Positions 1 to 5,176 are shown, numbered from the stretch's first letter. The stretch is DNA of 7,342 nt from Lentisphaeria bacterium (GCA_020056205.1 JAGVIF010000033.1:1-7342), one strand, 5' to 3'. Translations and numbers: made by a program. Notes: a model not told the origin generated them from the sequence alone.

Positions 1-102
1 ACCAACCACCACGATTACAAACAATGAGAATGTCGCCTCCCTTGAGAAGGCCGGACGCAGGCACTTGAAAATCTTTCCAATGTTTTCTTCCATTATTTTC
101 AT
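1..102 (-). CDS. Amino end of a probable DDE-type transposase, cut by the window edge
   Basis: Reading left from ATG at 102-100, the frame stays open to the window edge and gives 34 residues. They include an LRPAFSREATF segment followed by a very hydrophobic LFVIVVVG stretch. From memory, a Phe-Ser-Arg-(Glu/Arg)-Ala-Thr-Phe segment followed by hydrophobic residues is how certain IS4-like transposases of uncultured PVC/Omnitrophota bacteria begin; this is recognition, not a search result. A second in-frame ATG at 93-91 is also possible; GGAG (complement of 105-108) lies 2 bases before the first ATG and 11 before the second. The catalytic domain is outside the window, so function and completeness cannot be judged. 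It is divergent from the small DUF6788-like gene at 130, with a palindrome between them. Alternatively it could be the start of an unrelated membrane-associated protein. Confidence 0.45.
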   Translation of the reverse strand, partial: MKIMEENIGKIFKCLRPAFSREATFSLFVIVVVG

Positions 103-128
103 TTCTCCGCTTGATTTGACATTGAGAC

Positions 129-144
129 TATGCTATATAGCATA
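129..144. promoter_or_regulatory. Perfect 16-bp palindrome between divergent genes, with an overlapping promoter-like sequence
   Basis: TATGCTATATAGCATA is a perfect palindrome. TTGATT at 111-116 stands 17 bases before TATATA at 134-139, which reads as a sigma70-like promoter whose -10 lies in the palindrome centre. The site lies between the divergent partial transposase and the DUF6788-like gene, so an operator or an insertion-sequence end are both reasonable. If this promoter is used, ATG 130 would be upstream of the transcript and translation of the next gene would have to start later. Confidence 0.4.
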
Positions 145-381
145 ATCCAAATAAAAAAGGAGTCAAAAGTCGGTCCGGTGATGCGCGGTACGGTCGTGGT
201 AATAGGGACAAGGAACAAACAGCCCTACTTCTCGTTGAACAAGGACAAGAGGACGCGCCTCATCTATCTTGGCAGAAGAAGGGAGGGGCTGGCAGGGGAG
301 TATTCGGAAAACTACAGGAGGATCTTGAATCTCGTTGAAGAAATGACTATCTTGAACATGGAGTTTTTAAAGGAAATTTAA
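130..381 (+). CDS. Small DUF6788-like protein of the type carried next to transposases
   Basis: The product is 83 residues, basic in its first half. The core GPVMRGTVV-IGTRNKQPYFSLNKDKRTRLIYLGRRRE, then SENYRRILNLVEEMTILNMEFLKE, resembles the DUF6788 pattern: a short beta-rich basic segment with a PY-(Y/F)-SL motif, then a helix with the ENYRR signature. These proteins are commonly found beside insertion-sequence transposases and have no proven function. The start is uncertain: ATG 130 has no Shine-Dalgarno and lies in a palindrome. AAAAGGAG at 155-162 is 15 bases before GTG 178 and 18 before ATG 181, which is long. Homology from about residue 13 (KVGPVMRG) favours an upstream start. No transposase follows it, so it may be an orphan left from a decayed element. 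Confidence 0.6.
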   Translation: MLYSIIQIKKESKVGPVMRGTVVVIGTRNKQPYFSLNKDKRTRLIYLGRRREGLAGEYSENYRRILNLVEEMTILNMEFLKEI

Positions 382-423
382 CACAGAGAACCTTTGACTG
401 TGGAGATTCACTATGTATCATAA

Positions 424-466
424 AGAACTTGCGTTAAATTCAGTTGATTGAACCGCAAAACTTTGG
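424..466 (+). repeat. Dispersed 43-base repeat, inverted copy at 5088-5130
   Basis: The segment matches the reverse complement of 5088-5130 at 35 of 43 positions by eye, including the uninterrupted shared block GATTGAACCGCAAAACTT (446-463). It lies in the 170-base gap between the DUF6788-like gene and the pseudopilin. The rest of that gap holds a heptamer GCGCTGA tandem duplication (512-525) and no gene. Confidence 0.6.
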
Positions 467-484
467 ATATTCCGTGTTCGATAT
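463..484 (+). repeat. 22-base exact direct repeat (GGATATTCCGTGTTCGATAT type), second copy at 3798-3819
   Basis: All 22 bases recur identically at 3798-3819, and a shortened unit (ATTGGATATTCCGAG) follows that copy at 3816-3830. Its start overlaps the end of the 424-466 repeat. Such GATATT(C)-based short repeats are typical of intergenic regions in this bacterial group (recollection). Confidence 0.7.
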
Positions 485-551
485 GGCATAGAATATGCGG
501 TGGAAAGGGGGGCGCTGAGCGCTGAGCAAGGGCGGAAATAAGAGGGGTTTT

Positions 552-1202
552 ATGAAAGAGCATAGAAAATATTCGGATTTCACCTTGATAGAATTGCTTA
601 TCATGATTGCCATACTCTCTATTCTATTTTCTTTGTTCTTGCCTCTGCTCGCCAGATCAAAAGAGCACGCCTATATCACGGTATGCATGAATAATCTGCG
701 CCAAGTTGCCACGGCCTTTCAAACTTATATCCAAGACTACAACGGAGAAATGCCGATAACTGAGTATTGGTTGGATGATTTTGAGCCCGTCTACAGCTAT
801 GTGAAATCATCTAACGCTATATTTACCTGCCCAAAAACGGGAACAAAGCCTGGAAGTGTCTGGGACGCGGAAAATAATCTCAGGAACGGCGATTTTAACC
901 GCGGAGGGAATATAACCGATATTGAAAAAAATAATAACTACAACAACGGACACGGCAATAATCCTTATCACTTTGACATAAGCAATCCCTCTCCACAAAC
1001 TCAAGCCGTTGTCGCGGCAAAAAAATCAGCGCGATTAGTATATGAGAAACGTTGGAACAATCACCTCGACGGTCAATTTTTTAATGTTGTCTATATTGAC
1101 GACGGTCATTATGAAAAAGAGTATAATGGCGTTACGGCATACTGGACGCTTGACGACCGCGGTTGGATTGAGACAAGCCTTGACCCGTTCCCGATCTATT
1201 AA
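552..1202 (+). CDS. Type II secretion/type IV pilus-like pseudopilin with N-terminal methylation motif
   Basis: The 216-residue product starts with a nine-residue charged leader, then FTLIELLIMIAILSILFSLFLPLL, the prepilin N-methylation helix (residues 10-33). The conserved Glu5 of the mature protein is Glu14. Residue -1 is Asp9 rather than the usual Gly, a deviation shared by many Lentisphaerota/Verrucomicrobiota pseudopilins that lack Gly there. After the helix come ARSKEHA and a CMNNLRQVATAFQTYIQDYNGEMP block (45-68), the usual continuation in this family (C-x-NNL-(K/R)-Q). A FTCPKT segment (91-96) and a carboxy-terminal NVVYIDDGHYE (178-188) correspond to the common N-V-L-F-x-DGH motif of large PVC pseudopilins. 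The middle (110-140) is Asn/Gly-rich. ATG 552 follows AGAGGGG (541-547) with four bases between. No secretion-machine genes are nearby; it is a stand-alone gene, as is typical of these expanded families. It probably sits in the inner membrane with a periplasmic or surface domain; its specific role is unknown. Confidence 0.88.
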   Translation: MKEHRKYSDFTLIELLIMIAILSILFSLFLPLLARSKEHAYITVCMNNLRQVATAFQTYIQDYNGEMPITEYWLDDFEPVYSYVKSSNAIFTCPKTGTKPGSVWDAENNLRNGDFNRGGNITDIEKNNNYNNGHGNNPYHFDISNPSPQTQAVVAAKKSARLVYEKRWNNHLDGQFFNVVYIDDGHYEKEYNGVTAYWTLDDRGWIETSLDPFPIY

Positions 1203-1205
1203 CCC

Positions 1206-1222
1206 GAATCCGCAGCGGATTC
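1206..1222. terminator. 8-bp perfect hairpin just after the pseudopilin stop
   Basis: GAATCCGC (1206-1213), one base, GCGGATTC (1215-1222); in practice a 7-bp stem with a three-base loop, three bases after the stop codon. There is no T run, so it may act as a weak terminator or mRNA end stabiliser. A second hairpin, GCTCTAT (1265-1271) with ATAGAGC (1278-1284), follows at a distance. Confidence 0.35.
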
Positions 1223-1298
1223 AGGATATAGCATGCCGCGCGGTCACGGGGAGTTTTGCAATCGGCTCTATCAAGTAATAGAGCTCAACCTTTGCTTT

Positions 1299-1373
1299 CG
1301 GAGTCGCTATCGGAACCGGTATCGTCTCTGGGGTTCATGTTTGAGCCCGATAGCGGTTCCGACACCGACTCCG
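1299..1373. repeat. Imperfect 26-base inverted repeat made of degenerate GGNRTC hexamers
   Basis: 1299-1324 matches the reverse complement of 1348-1373 at 23 of 26 positions, with a 23-base spacer. Each arm reads in steps of six (GGAGTC GCTATC GGAACC GGTATC on the plus strand; GGAGTC GGTGTC GGAACC GCTATC on the minus strand). It can form a long hairpin in DNA or RNA. It lies between the pseudopilin and the ferritin-like gene and explains the Pro/Thr-rich reading frame found there, which is not a gene. Confidence 0.6.
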
Positions 1374-1476
1374 ACGCCAATAAAATCTCCAAAATCTATC
1401 ACTATCACTAGCTACACAAAAGACTGAGGGATTAGATTGCCAACCCCGCGCGCCAACATACACTTGATTTCTCTTC

Positions 1477-1504
1477 TTGACAAATAAAAAAAATGATTTA
1501 TACT
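1477..1504 (+). promoter_or_regulatory. Sigma70-like promoter, distal candidate for the ferritin-like gene
   Basis: TTGACA (1477-1482), 16 bases, TATACT (1499-1504), with an A-rich spacer. The -35 is a perfect consensus. Transcription from about 1511 would give a leader of roughly 175 bases that carries the palindromic element at 1528-1566. A closer promoter candidate is at 1614-1641. Confidence 0.5.
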
Positions 1505-1527
1505 CACGTCAGCAATGGATATTGTGC

Positions 1528-1566
1528 TATAAGTTCAGTAAACTCCGTCCTTTTACTGAACTTATA
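1528..1566. repeat. Palindromic element, copy A (perfect 15-bp arms)
   Basis: TATAAGTTCAGTAAA (1528-1542) is the exact reverse complement of 1552-1566. The nine-base loop CTCCGTCCT is AGGACGGAG on the other strand, which matches the loops of copies B (AGGACAGGG), C (AGAACAGGG, minus strand) and D (AGGACAGAA). It lies in the leader of the ferritin-like gene if the distal promoter is used. Confidence 0.85.
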
Positions 1567-1594
1567 CAATGTACGAACTGCGATGCGGTTCATT
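1566..1594 (+). repeat. 29-base stem-loop repeat, related copy at 5140-5168
   Basis: This stretch matches 5140-5168 at 26 of 29 positions, all three differences being transitions. Both can fold on GAACTGC paired with G(C)(A/G)GTTC; here one pair is T-G and in the other copy it is T-A, so pairing is kept. It starts on the last base of palindromic copy A. Confidence 0.6.
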
Positions 1595-1613
1595 TTTATT
1601 TGAAGAAATTGTA

Positions 1614-1641
1614 TTGACTAAATTCTGCCTGTCGTTATCTT
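1614..1641 (+). promoter_or_regulatory. Sigma70-like promoter, proximal candidate for the ferritin-like gene
   Basis: TTGACT (1614-1619), 16 bases, TATCTT (1636-1641). Transcription from about 1648 would give a leader of about 40 bases ending in the A- and G-rich ribosome binding site (AAGGGGGGAG, 1675-1684). This is a better distance than the upstream promoter, though the -10 is weaker. Confidence 0.45.
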
Positions 1642-1686
1642 TAGGACACGTCATAATCATAAATCTTTAAAAAAAAGGGGGGAGCA

Positions 1687-2193
1687 ATGGGAACGAAAGG
1701 GATTGAAATCGTTGACATGAACGTCAAGGAACTCATAAAAGTATTAAACAAGGCGTTTTCTGATGAATGGCTTGCTTATTATCAGTATTGGATAGGGGCG
1801 AAAATCGTAAAGGGCCCTATGAAAGAGGCTGTCATCGCCGAACTTACACAGCACGCCGCTGATGAGTTGAGACACGCCGACATGATCTCAATGAGAATAA
1901 TACAGCTCGGCGGAACTCCGGTGACAAAACCGGAGGACTGGTATAAAAACACGAATTGTGGATATGACGCGCCTGACAATCCGTTTGTCAAAAACGTCCT
2001 TGAGCAAAACATCAAAGGAGAGCAGTGCGCCATCGTCACCTATAAAAAACTTATAAATCTGACGGTCAACAAGGATCCGGTGACATCCAACATCGCCCTG
2101 CAAATTCTCCAGGACGAGGTTGGGCACGAAGAAGACCTTCAGGCTGAAATGGAAGATCTTGAAGTCATGCTTCAAATAAAATCGAGAAAATAA
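1687..2193 (+). CDS. Dps-like ferritin (thioferritin/DPSL-type), iron storage and peroxide protection
   Basis: The 168-residue product is a four-helix ferritin-like protein. Visible likely di-iron ligands are Glu27 (SDEWLAYYQYW), Glu60 and His63 (ADELRHADM), Glu112 (GEQC) and Glu144 with His147 (DEVGHEED), the bacterioferritin-type set. Cys91 (TNCGYDAP) and Cys114 (GEQCAIVTY) match the paired cysteines that define the Dps-like 'thioferritin' subgroup known from archaea and anaerobic bacteria. Such proteins form 12-subunit shells that oxidise ferrous iron with hydrogen peroxide and store the ferric mineral in the cytoplasm. ATG 1687 is chosen because the MGTKG-IEIVDM opening matches relatives as I remember them; the Shine-Dalgarno AAGGGGGGAG (1675-1684) is very close. 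It is monocistronic, with promoter candidates at 1477 and 1614 and hairpins downstream. A plain bacterioferritin is less likely because of the cysteines and the missing haem-type features. Confidence 0.88.
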   Translation: MGTKGIEIVDMNVKELIKVLNKAFSDEWLAYYQYWIGAKIVKGPMKEAVIAELTQHAADELRHADMISMRIIQLGGTPVTKPEDWYKNTNCGYDAPDNPFVKNVLEQNIKGEQCAIVTYKKLINLTVNKDPVTSNIALQILQDEVGHEEDLQAEMEDLEVMLQIKSRK

Positions 2194-2204
2194 AAACGGC
2201 GCAT

Positions 2205-2314
2205 CTGCGGTAAATATTTACTGCAGGACTTGTCTGCGTGCCTGCCTGAGCGAGGACGCTCGCGGTCAGGCGGACACCTGCCTGCCGTCCCAGCGGGGCA
2301 GGCGGGCATTTACC
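2205..2314. repeat. Compound palindromes between convergent genes, probable two-way terminator
   Basis: The 116-base convergent gap is filled by three structures. First, a 22-base near-perfect palindrome around GTAAATATTTAC (2205-2226, one G-T pair). Second, a GC-rich fold in 2240-2271, in which GAGCG and CGCTC flank the loop AGGA. Third, a 10-bp hairpin of CCTGCCTGCC (2277-2286) with 2297-2306. GGTAAAT (2209-2215) can also pair with ATTTACC (2308-2314) around the GC-rich parts. The stop codon of the UroD-family gene (TAA, complement of 2310-2312) lies inside the right outer arm. No clear T run is present. Confidence 0.6.
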
Positions 2315-3455
2315 CGTGTTGCTCAAGTTCTTTGATGATTGCCTCGTAATTTCGCATGGCGTTCAGAGAAAGCGTTCTGCCGTATGGGCTGGCTGAAGGT
2401 TGCAGAACAAAGCCGCGTCCGTCTTTGGCGCGGCCTTCGGTGATGGCAATTCTAACCTTTTCTCGGAATGCCGACTCTGGCAAATTTTCGATATCGCTGG
2501 CCTCAAGATTGCCGAACAATACCAGATCCCGTCCACAAGCCTGGTGCACGGCGGATAGTTCCATGTCCCCCTGCGGCGGCGGTTCGATTGGGTCAAGTCC
2601 GTCGCATCCTGTCTCCACAATGAATTCAAGGATTCCCCGCAAGCGTCCATGTGAATGAATTCGCACGAAACCCTGGTGCCTGTGAATTATTTCTGTCATA
2701 ATCCGATCATAGCCGACAACATATTTATAAAAAAGTGAAGGAGGCAGATAAGGAGGGCTGGCATATTCCGGCCCACATATTCTCCAGAAGCGCCCCGGCA
2801 TGGCGGCGGCGATTTTTTCAGTCCGCCAGTAGAGGTAGCGCGCGGCTCTATCCAGGGCCTGTTGAAACAAGTCGGGTTCTGTCATAGCAATAATAGTGTA
2901 GGTTCCCATGTCCATCATCTGGGCGATCAGGCAAAGTGGGTCCGGTGTTCCTATCAGGACGACTCCATGTTCGCCGATCCGCGCTTCCAAATCCAATGCC
3001 GGCACAATATCCGCTTCGCCTATCAAATCAAACTCCGGCAGTTCCAGCCAACTTTTAAAGTCATCCAAATCTTTGATCAGGTGTTCGGTGCACCAGGATG
3101 TGTCAATATCCCGCTCGACTACGTGGCGCGAAGTTAAAGTCTTAGCGCCGACACGGAGGCCTGTTATCGTTTCTCTGATCTCTTCATTTTGGGAGACTGA
3201 CACTGTCAGCAAATGATGCGGCATGAGGTCTACCGTTACGCCCTGATGACGAATATCAATGCCGAAATTGGCCATGACATCCGTCTTTTCACGGGCTAAC
3301 TGCAAGAGAGGCCGCCAGCTTGGGTGGCTGTAGATATTGAATGGATCCGGATTGTCCGGATTCTGCGTGAATCCATCTATTTCATAAAAATTTACCGGAA
3401 TCCGATCAACCGGCCGTCCGGTTGCTATCGCCTGCAATCGTTCTTTTCCAAACAT
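2310..3455 (-). CDS. Uroporphyrinogen decarboxylase (URO-D) family protein, not haem-specific
   Basis: The 381-residue product begins MFGKERLQAIATGRPVDRIPV, the standard opening of URO-D family (PF01208) paralogues. Further family features are GTPDPLCLIAQMMDMGTY, a GPEYASPPYLPP loop (228-239), HSHGRLRGILEFIVETGCDGLDPIEPP (from residue 267, giving the barrel strand and the DP-x-EPPP motif), LFGNLEAS, and a GFVLQPSASPYG end. The HSHG stands where corrinoid methyltransferases such as MtaA have a zinc-binding His-x-Cys-Gly, but here Cys is replaced by His. ATG at 3455 is chosen because AGGAG (complement of 3464-3468) lies eight bases upstream; an earlier TTG at 3488 overlaps the stop of the upstream gene and has no binding site. 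It probably shares a transcript with the small gene at 3485-3724, 29 bases upstream. PVC bacteria have many such paralogues; substrate unknown, with cobalamin-dependent methyl transfer or another TIM-barrel role possible. Confidence 0.85.
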   Translation of the reverse strand: MFGKERLQAIATGRPVDRIPVNFYEIDGFTQNPDNPDPFNIYSHPSWRPLLQLAREKTDVMANFGIDIRHQGVTVDLMPHHLLTVSVSQNEEIRETITGLRVGAKTLTSRHVVERDIDTSWCTEHLIKDLDDFKSWLELPEFDLIGEADIVPALDLEARIGEHGVVLIGTPDPLCLIAQMMDMGTYTIIAMTEPDLFQQALDRAARYLYWRTEKIAAAMPGRFWRICGPEYASPPYLPPSLFYKYVVGYDRIMTEIIHRHQGFVRIHSHGRLRGILEFIVETGCDGLDPIEPPPQGDMELSAVHQACGRDLVLFGNLEASDIENLPESAFREKVRIAITEGRAKDGRGFVLQPSASPYGRTLSLNAMRNYEAIIKELEQHG

Positions 3456-3484
3456 TGTTCCTGCTCCTATTTTAAAGGAATGAC

Positions 3485-3724
3485 TCAAGTTCTTGCATTG
3501 AGGAATATCCTGGTGACTTCTTTTTTGATTTGCCTCTCGGTCCAGTCAGTGTGAACCATGCGAAGGCCAGCGGCTTTCAGTTCCCTTGCGGCGTTGTAGA
3601 GACCAAAAGCTATTTCCAGCTTTTTCTGAGGAGACATTTTTTTGTATATCTCCAACTGTGTTTTGCAATTGGCCCATCCAATCATCCATGGGACGGTAGT
3701 GTAGAAAAATAAGTGATTTTGCAT
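3485..3724 (-). CDS. Small conserved-looking hypothetical protein
   Basis: The frame encodes up to 79 residues. The conserved-looking part is WANCKTQLEIYKKMSPQKKLEIAFGLYNAARELKAAGLRMVHTDWTERQIKKEVTRIFLNART. It has the pattern of short helical proteins I associate with PVC and cyanobacterial genomes (an I-Y-x-x-MSP-(E/Q)-(Q/K)-K-L opening, A-R-x-L-K-A-A-G-(L/I)-R, a (P/T)-DW-(S/T)-E segment and an ...IFL-x-A-R-T end). Their function is not known to me. The start is uncertain: ATG 3724 has no ribosome binding site and lies ten bases from palindromic copy B, ATG 3685 also lacks one, and ATG 3637 has TTGGAG at 12 bases but would drop the likely conserved W-x-x-x-T-x-x-IY part. It lies 29 bases ahead of the UroD-family gene and is probably co-transcribed. 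Confidence 0.6.
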   Translation of the reverse strand: MQNHLFFYTTVPWMIGWANCKTQLEIYKKMSPQKKLEIAFGLYNAARELKAAGLRMVHTDWTERQIKKEVTRIFLNART

Positions 3725-3734
3725 TTTATTAGAT

Positions 3735-3775
3735 GTAAATATTCACCGAAAGGACAGGGTTTGGTGAATATTTAC
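3735..3775. repeat. Palindromic element, copy B
   Basis: GTAAATATTCACC (3735-3747) is the exact reverse complement of 3763-3775. Three more pairs (one G-T) extend the stem to a nine-base loop AGGACAGGG (3751-3759). It lies between the PfkB gene and the small protein, immediately upstream of the latter's longest possible start. Confidence 0.85.
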
Positions 3776-3797
3776 CCGGAAAATCTTAACTTGGACA

Positions 3798-3830
3798 TTG
3801 GATATTCCGTGTTCGATATTGGATATTCCG
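3798..3830 (+). repeat. Second copy of the 22-base repeat plus a partial tandem unit
   Basis: 3798-3819 is identical to 463-484. It is followed by a second, shorter unit ATTGGATATTCCGAG (3816-3830). No gene is seen in the 170-base gap 3725-3894, which holds copy B, this repeat and an AT-rich stretch after the PfkB stop. Confidence 0.7.
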
Positions 3831-3894
3831 AGTTTATTTTTCCTGATTTCATCGCATTCTTTTCCTTGTTATAAATTTGCCGGAGATAGAAATT

Positions 3895-4908
3895 TCATGA
3901 AAATTTATCTATCAGCTCGTTTACCTGTTTGATTGACTTAATTCCCTGCGAGGCGGTCGGATGGGTTAATGACGCCGCCGCGACTCCGCTCCCGAATTTC
4001 AGAATACTCGCGACGGATTCGCCGTTGTGTATCTGATAAAGGGCTCCGGCGCAGAAGGCGTCTCCTGCGCCAACCGTTCCTTTGATAAATCCTGAGGGGA
4101 GTCTCAGCGAACTGATGGATTCGCAATGGACTTTATTTTTTTCTTTCACTGCCGCGACCGCGCCTTCGGGAAAGTGAATTAAGACCATTTTGCCTACCCC
4201 CATTTTGAGGAGGGCGGCGGAGGCTTCGGACGCATCTTTGAAGTTTATGTTTTCATCATTAAGGCGGATTTTTTTTCCGAGCACTTTTCCAGCCTCAATT
4301 TCATTGAAAATAAGATAGTCTGTGAATTTAAGCGAAGGACATACGATTTTATTAAATCTTTCGCTGTTTTCGCTTACGACATCAATGGCGGTTTCAATTC
4401 CGGCTTCTTTAAACATGGCAAGAAGTTTTCCGGCGCGGGTTCCATATTTTTTATCGGGTTGATCGAGCCTGTCGAGAAGCAGAAGGTAGCCGATAAGGCA
4501 AATTCTTCCCGTGATGTCGGCGATTTTGAAATCATCAATATCGAGAGTTGCATTTGCGCCGCGCGCATGGAAGAAAGTCCGGCGCCCGTTTGATTGAACA
4601 GTCATTACATCAGTGTAAGAGGTGCGCCGTCCATTCCTTTTGCTGAGCAGTTTCGCGCAGATTCCGTGTGTTTTGCAGTCATTCAGGATAAAATCGGCGT
4701 CATCGTCATCGCCGAGAGCGCCGATGCCCTGCAGAGGAATATTCACCCCCAGTTTCGCGAGATCAAGAAGAACGTTATACGGGCATCCGCCGTTTGTCGG
4801 GGATTCGCTTTGCAGTATGTTTGAAAGATTTCCCTCTTCCGGATAAGAATCAAGGAATTTTATTTTATCTATGATCCAGTTCCCGCCCGCGCTGATACCA
4901 GTTCGCAT
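3895..4908 (-). CDS. PfkB-family carbohydrate kinase
   Basis: The 337-residue product is a ribokinase-type (PfkB) sugar kinase. It has the amino-terminal GG pair (40-41, TNGGCPYNV) in the substrate-binding region. GALGDDDDADFI (63-74) and GRRTFFHARGANATL (108-122) are typical of the sugar-kinase lid and active-site region. The carboxy-terminal signature KGTVGAGDAFCAGALY (276-291) contains the anion hole and the catalytic Asp283. The usual D-T before the GAGD motif is G-T here (residues 277-278). It would phosphorylate a hydroxymethyl group of a sugar or nucleoside with ATP in the cytoplasm; the substrate cannot be read from the sequence. ATG 4908 follows GAGGAG (complement of 4920-4925) at 11 bases. 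It is divergent from the DUF4432 mutarotase-like gene at 5445, which suggests a shared sugar pathway. Palindromic copies C and D lie directly upstream of its ribosome binding site. Confidence 0.9.
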   Translation of the reverse strand: MRTGISAGGNWIIDKIKFLDSYPEEGNLSNILQSESPTNGGCPYNVLLDLAKLGVNIPLQGIGALGDDDDADFILNDCKTHGICAKLLSKRNGRRTSYTDVMTVQSNGRRTFFHARGANATLDIDDFKIADITGRICLIGYLLLLDRLDQPDKKYGTRAGKLLAMFKEAGIETAIDVVSENSERFNKIVCPSLKFTDYLIFNEIEAGKVLGKKIRLNDENINFKDASEASAALLKMGVGKMVLIHFPEGAVAAVKEKNKVHCESISSLRLPSGFIKGTVGAGDAFCAGALYQIHNGESVASILKFGSGVAAASLTHPTASQGIKSIKQVNELIDKFS

Positions 4909-4925
4909 AATAAGCGTTTCTCCTC

Positions 4926-4966
4926 GTAAATATTCACCGAACCCTGTTCTTTCGGTTAATATTTAC
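4926..4966. repeat. Palindromic element, copy C, touching the PfkB ribosome binding site
   Basis: GTAAATATTCACCGAA (4926-4941) pairs with 4951-4966 with one mismatch in 16. The loop CCCTGTTCT reads AGAACAGGG on the minus strand, one base from the copy B loop. On the minus-strand transcript the hairpin ends exactly one base before GAGGAG, the Shine-Dalgarno of the PfkB gene. Confidence 0.85.
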
Positions 4967-4969
4967 GCA

Positions 4970-5003
4970 TAAGTTCAGTAAAAGGACAGAATTTGCCGAA
5001 CTT
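4970..5003. repeat. Palindromic element, copy D, next to copy C
   Basis: TAAGTTCAGTAAA (4970-4982) pairs with TTTGCCGAACTT (4992-5003) with one A-C mismatch and one G-T pair. The nine-base loop is AGGACAGAA (4983-4991). The left arm has the same TTCAGTAAA as copy A, whereas the right arm has the CCGAA form seen in copies B, C and E, so it looks like a hybrid or diverged copy. Confidence 0.7.
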
Positions 5004-5087
5004 TACCACCGCTGAACCCAAAATACAAATCTAAAAAGGCAAACGGTTGAATTGAATTTTTAGAGGACGGCGGTAGTGTCATATCAA

Positions 5088-5130
5088 CCTAAGTTTTGCG
5101 GTTCAATCGGTCGAATTTAAACTAAGTTCT
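5088..5130 (-). repeat. Inverted copy of the 424-466 repeat
   Basis: The reverse complement matches 424-466 at 35 of 43 positions. It lies in the 536-base divergent region between the PfkB and DUF4432 genes, which holds no gene; the rest of that region is covered by copies C and D, a stem-loop at 5139 and the structured element from 5210. Confidence 0.6.
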
Positions 5131-5138
5131 TGATAATA

Positions 5139-5176
5139 AACAATGTATGAACTGCAATGCAGTTCATTAAATTGTT
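5139..5176. repeat. Long stem-loop, related to the repeat at 1566-1594
   Basis: ATGAACTGC (5147-5155), loop AAT, GCAGTTCAT (5159-5167) is a perfect 9-bp stem. Beyond a two/three-base internal loop, AACAAT (5139-5144) pairs with ATTGTT (5171-5176). The central 29 bases match 1566-1594 at 26 positions. Confidence 0.65.

Noticed and set aside
1233..1427. A 64-residue plus-strand frame with a PTPTPTP run
   Set aside because: It is the translation of the hexamer-based inverted repeat, has no ribosome binding site, and shows no protein-like pattern outside the repeat.
1645..1675. Fur- or PerR-box-like sequence before the ferritin-like gene (TCATAATCATAAATC)
   Set aside because: It is only loosely palindromic and in AT-rich DNA; the match is too weak to claim.
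2310..3488. Longer start of the UroD-family gene at 3488
   Set aside because: It would use TTG overlapping the upstream stop, with no Shine-Dalgarno, whereas ATG 3455 has AGGAG at a good distance and matches the family opening.
1528..5003. CRISPR array made of the repeated palindromes
   Set aside because: The copies are far apart, vary in their arms and are not separated by uniform spacers; no cas genes are present.
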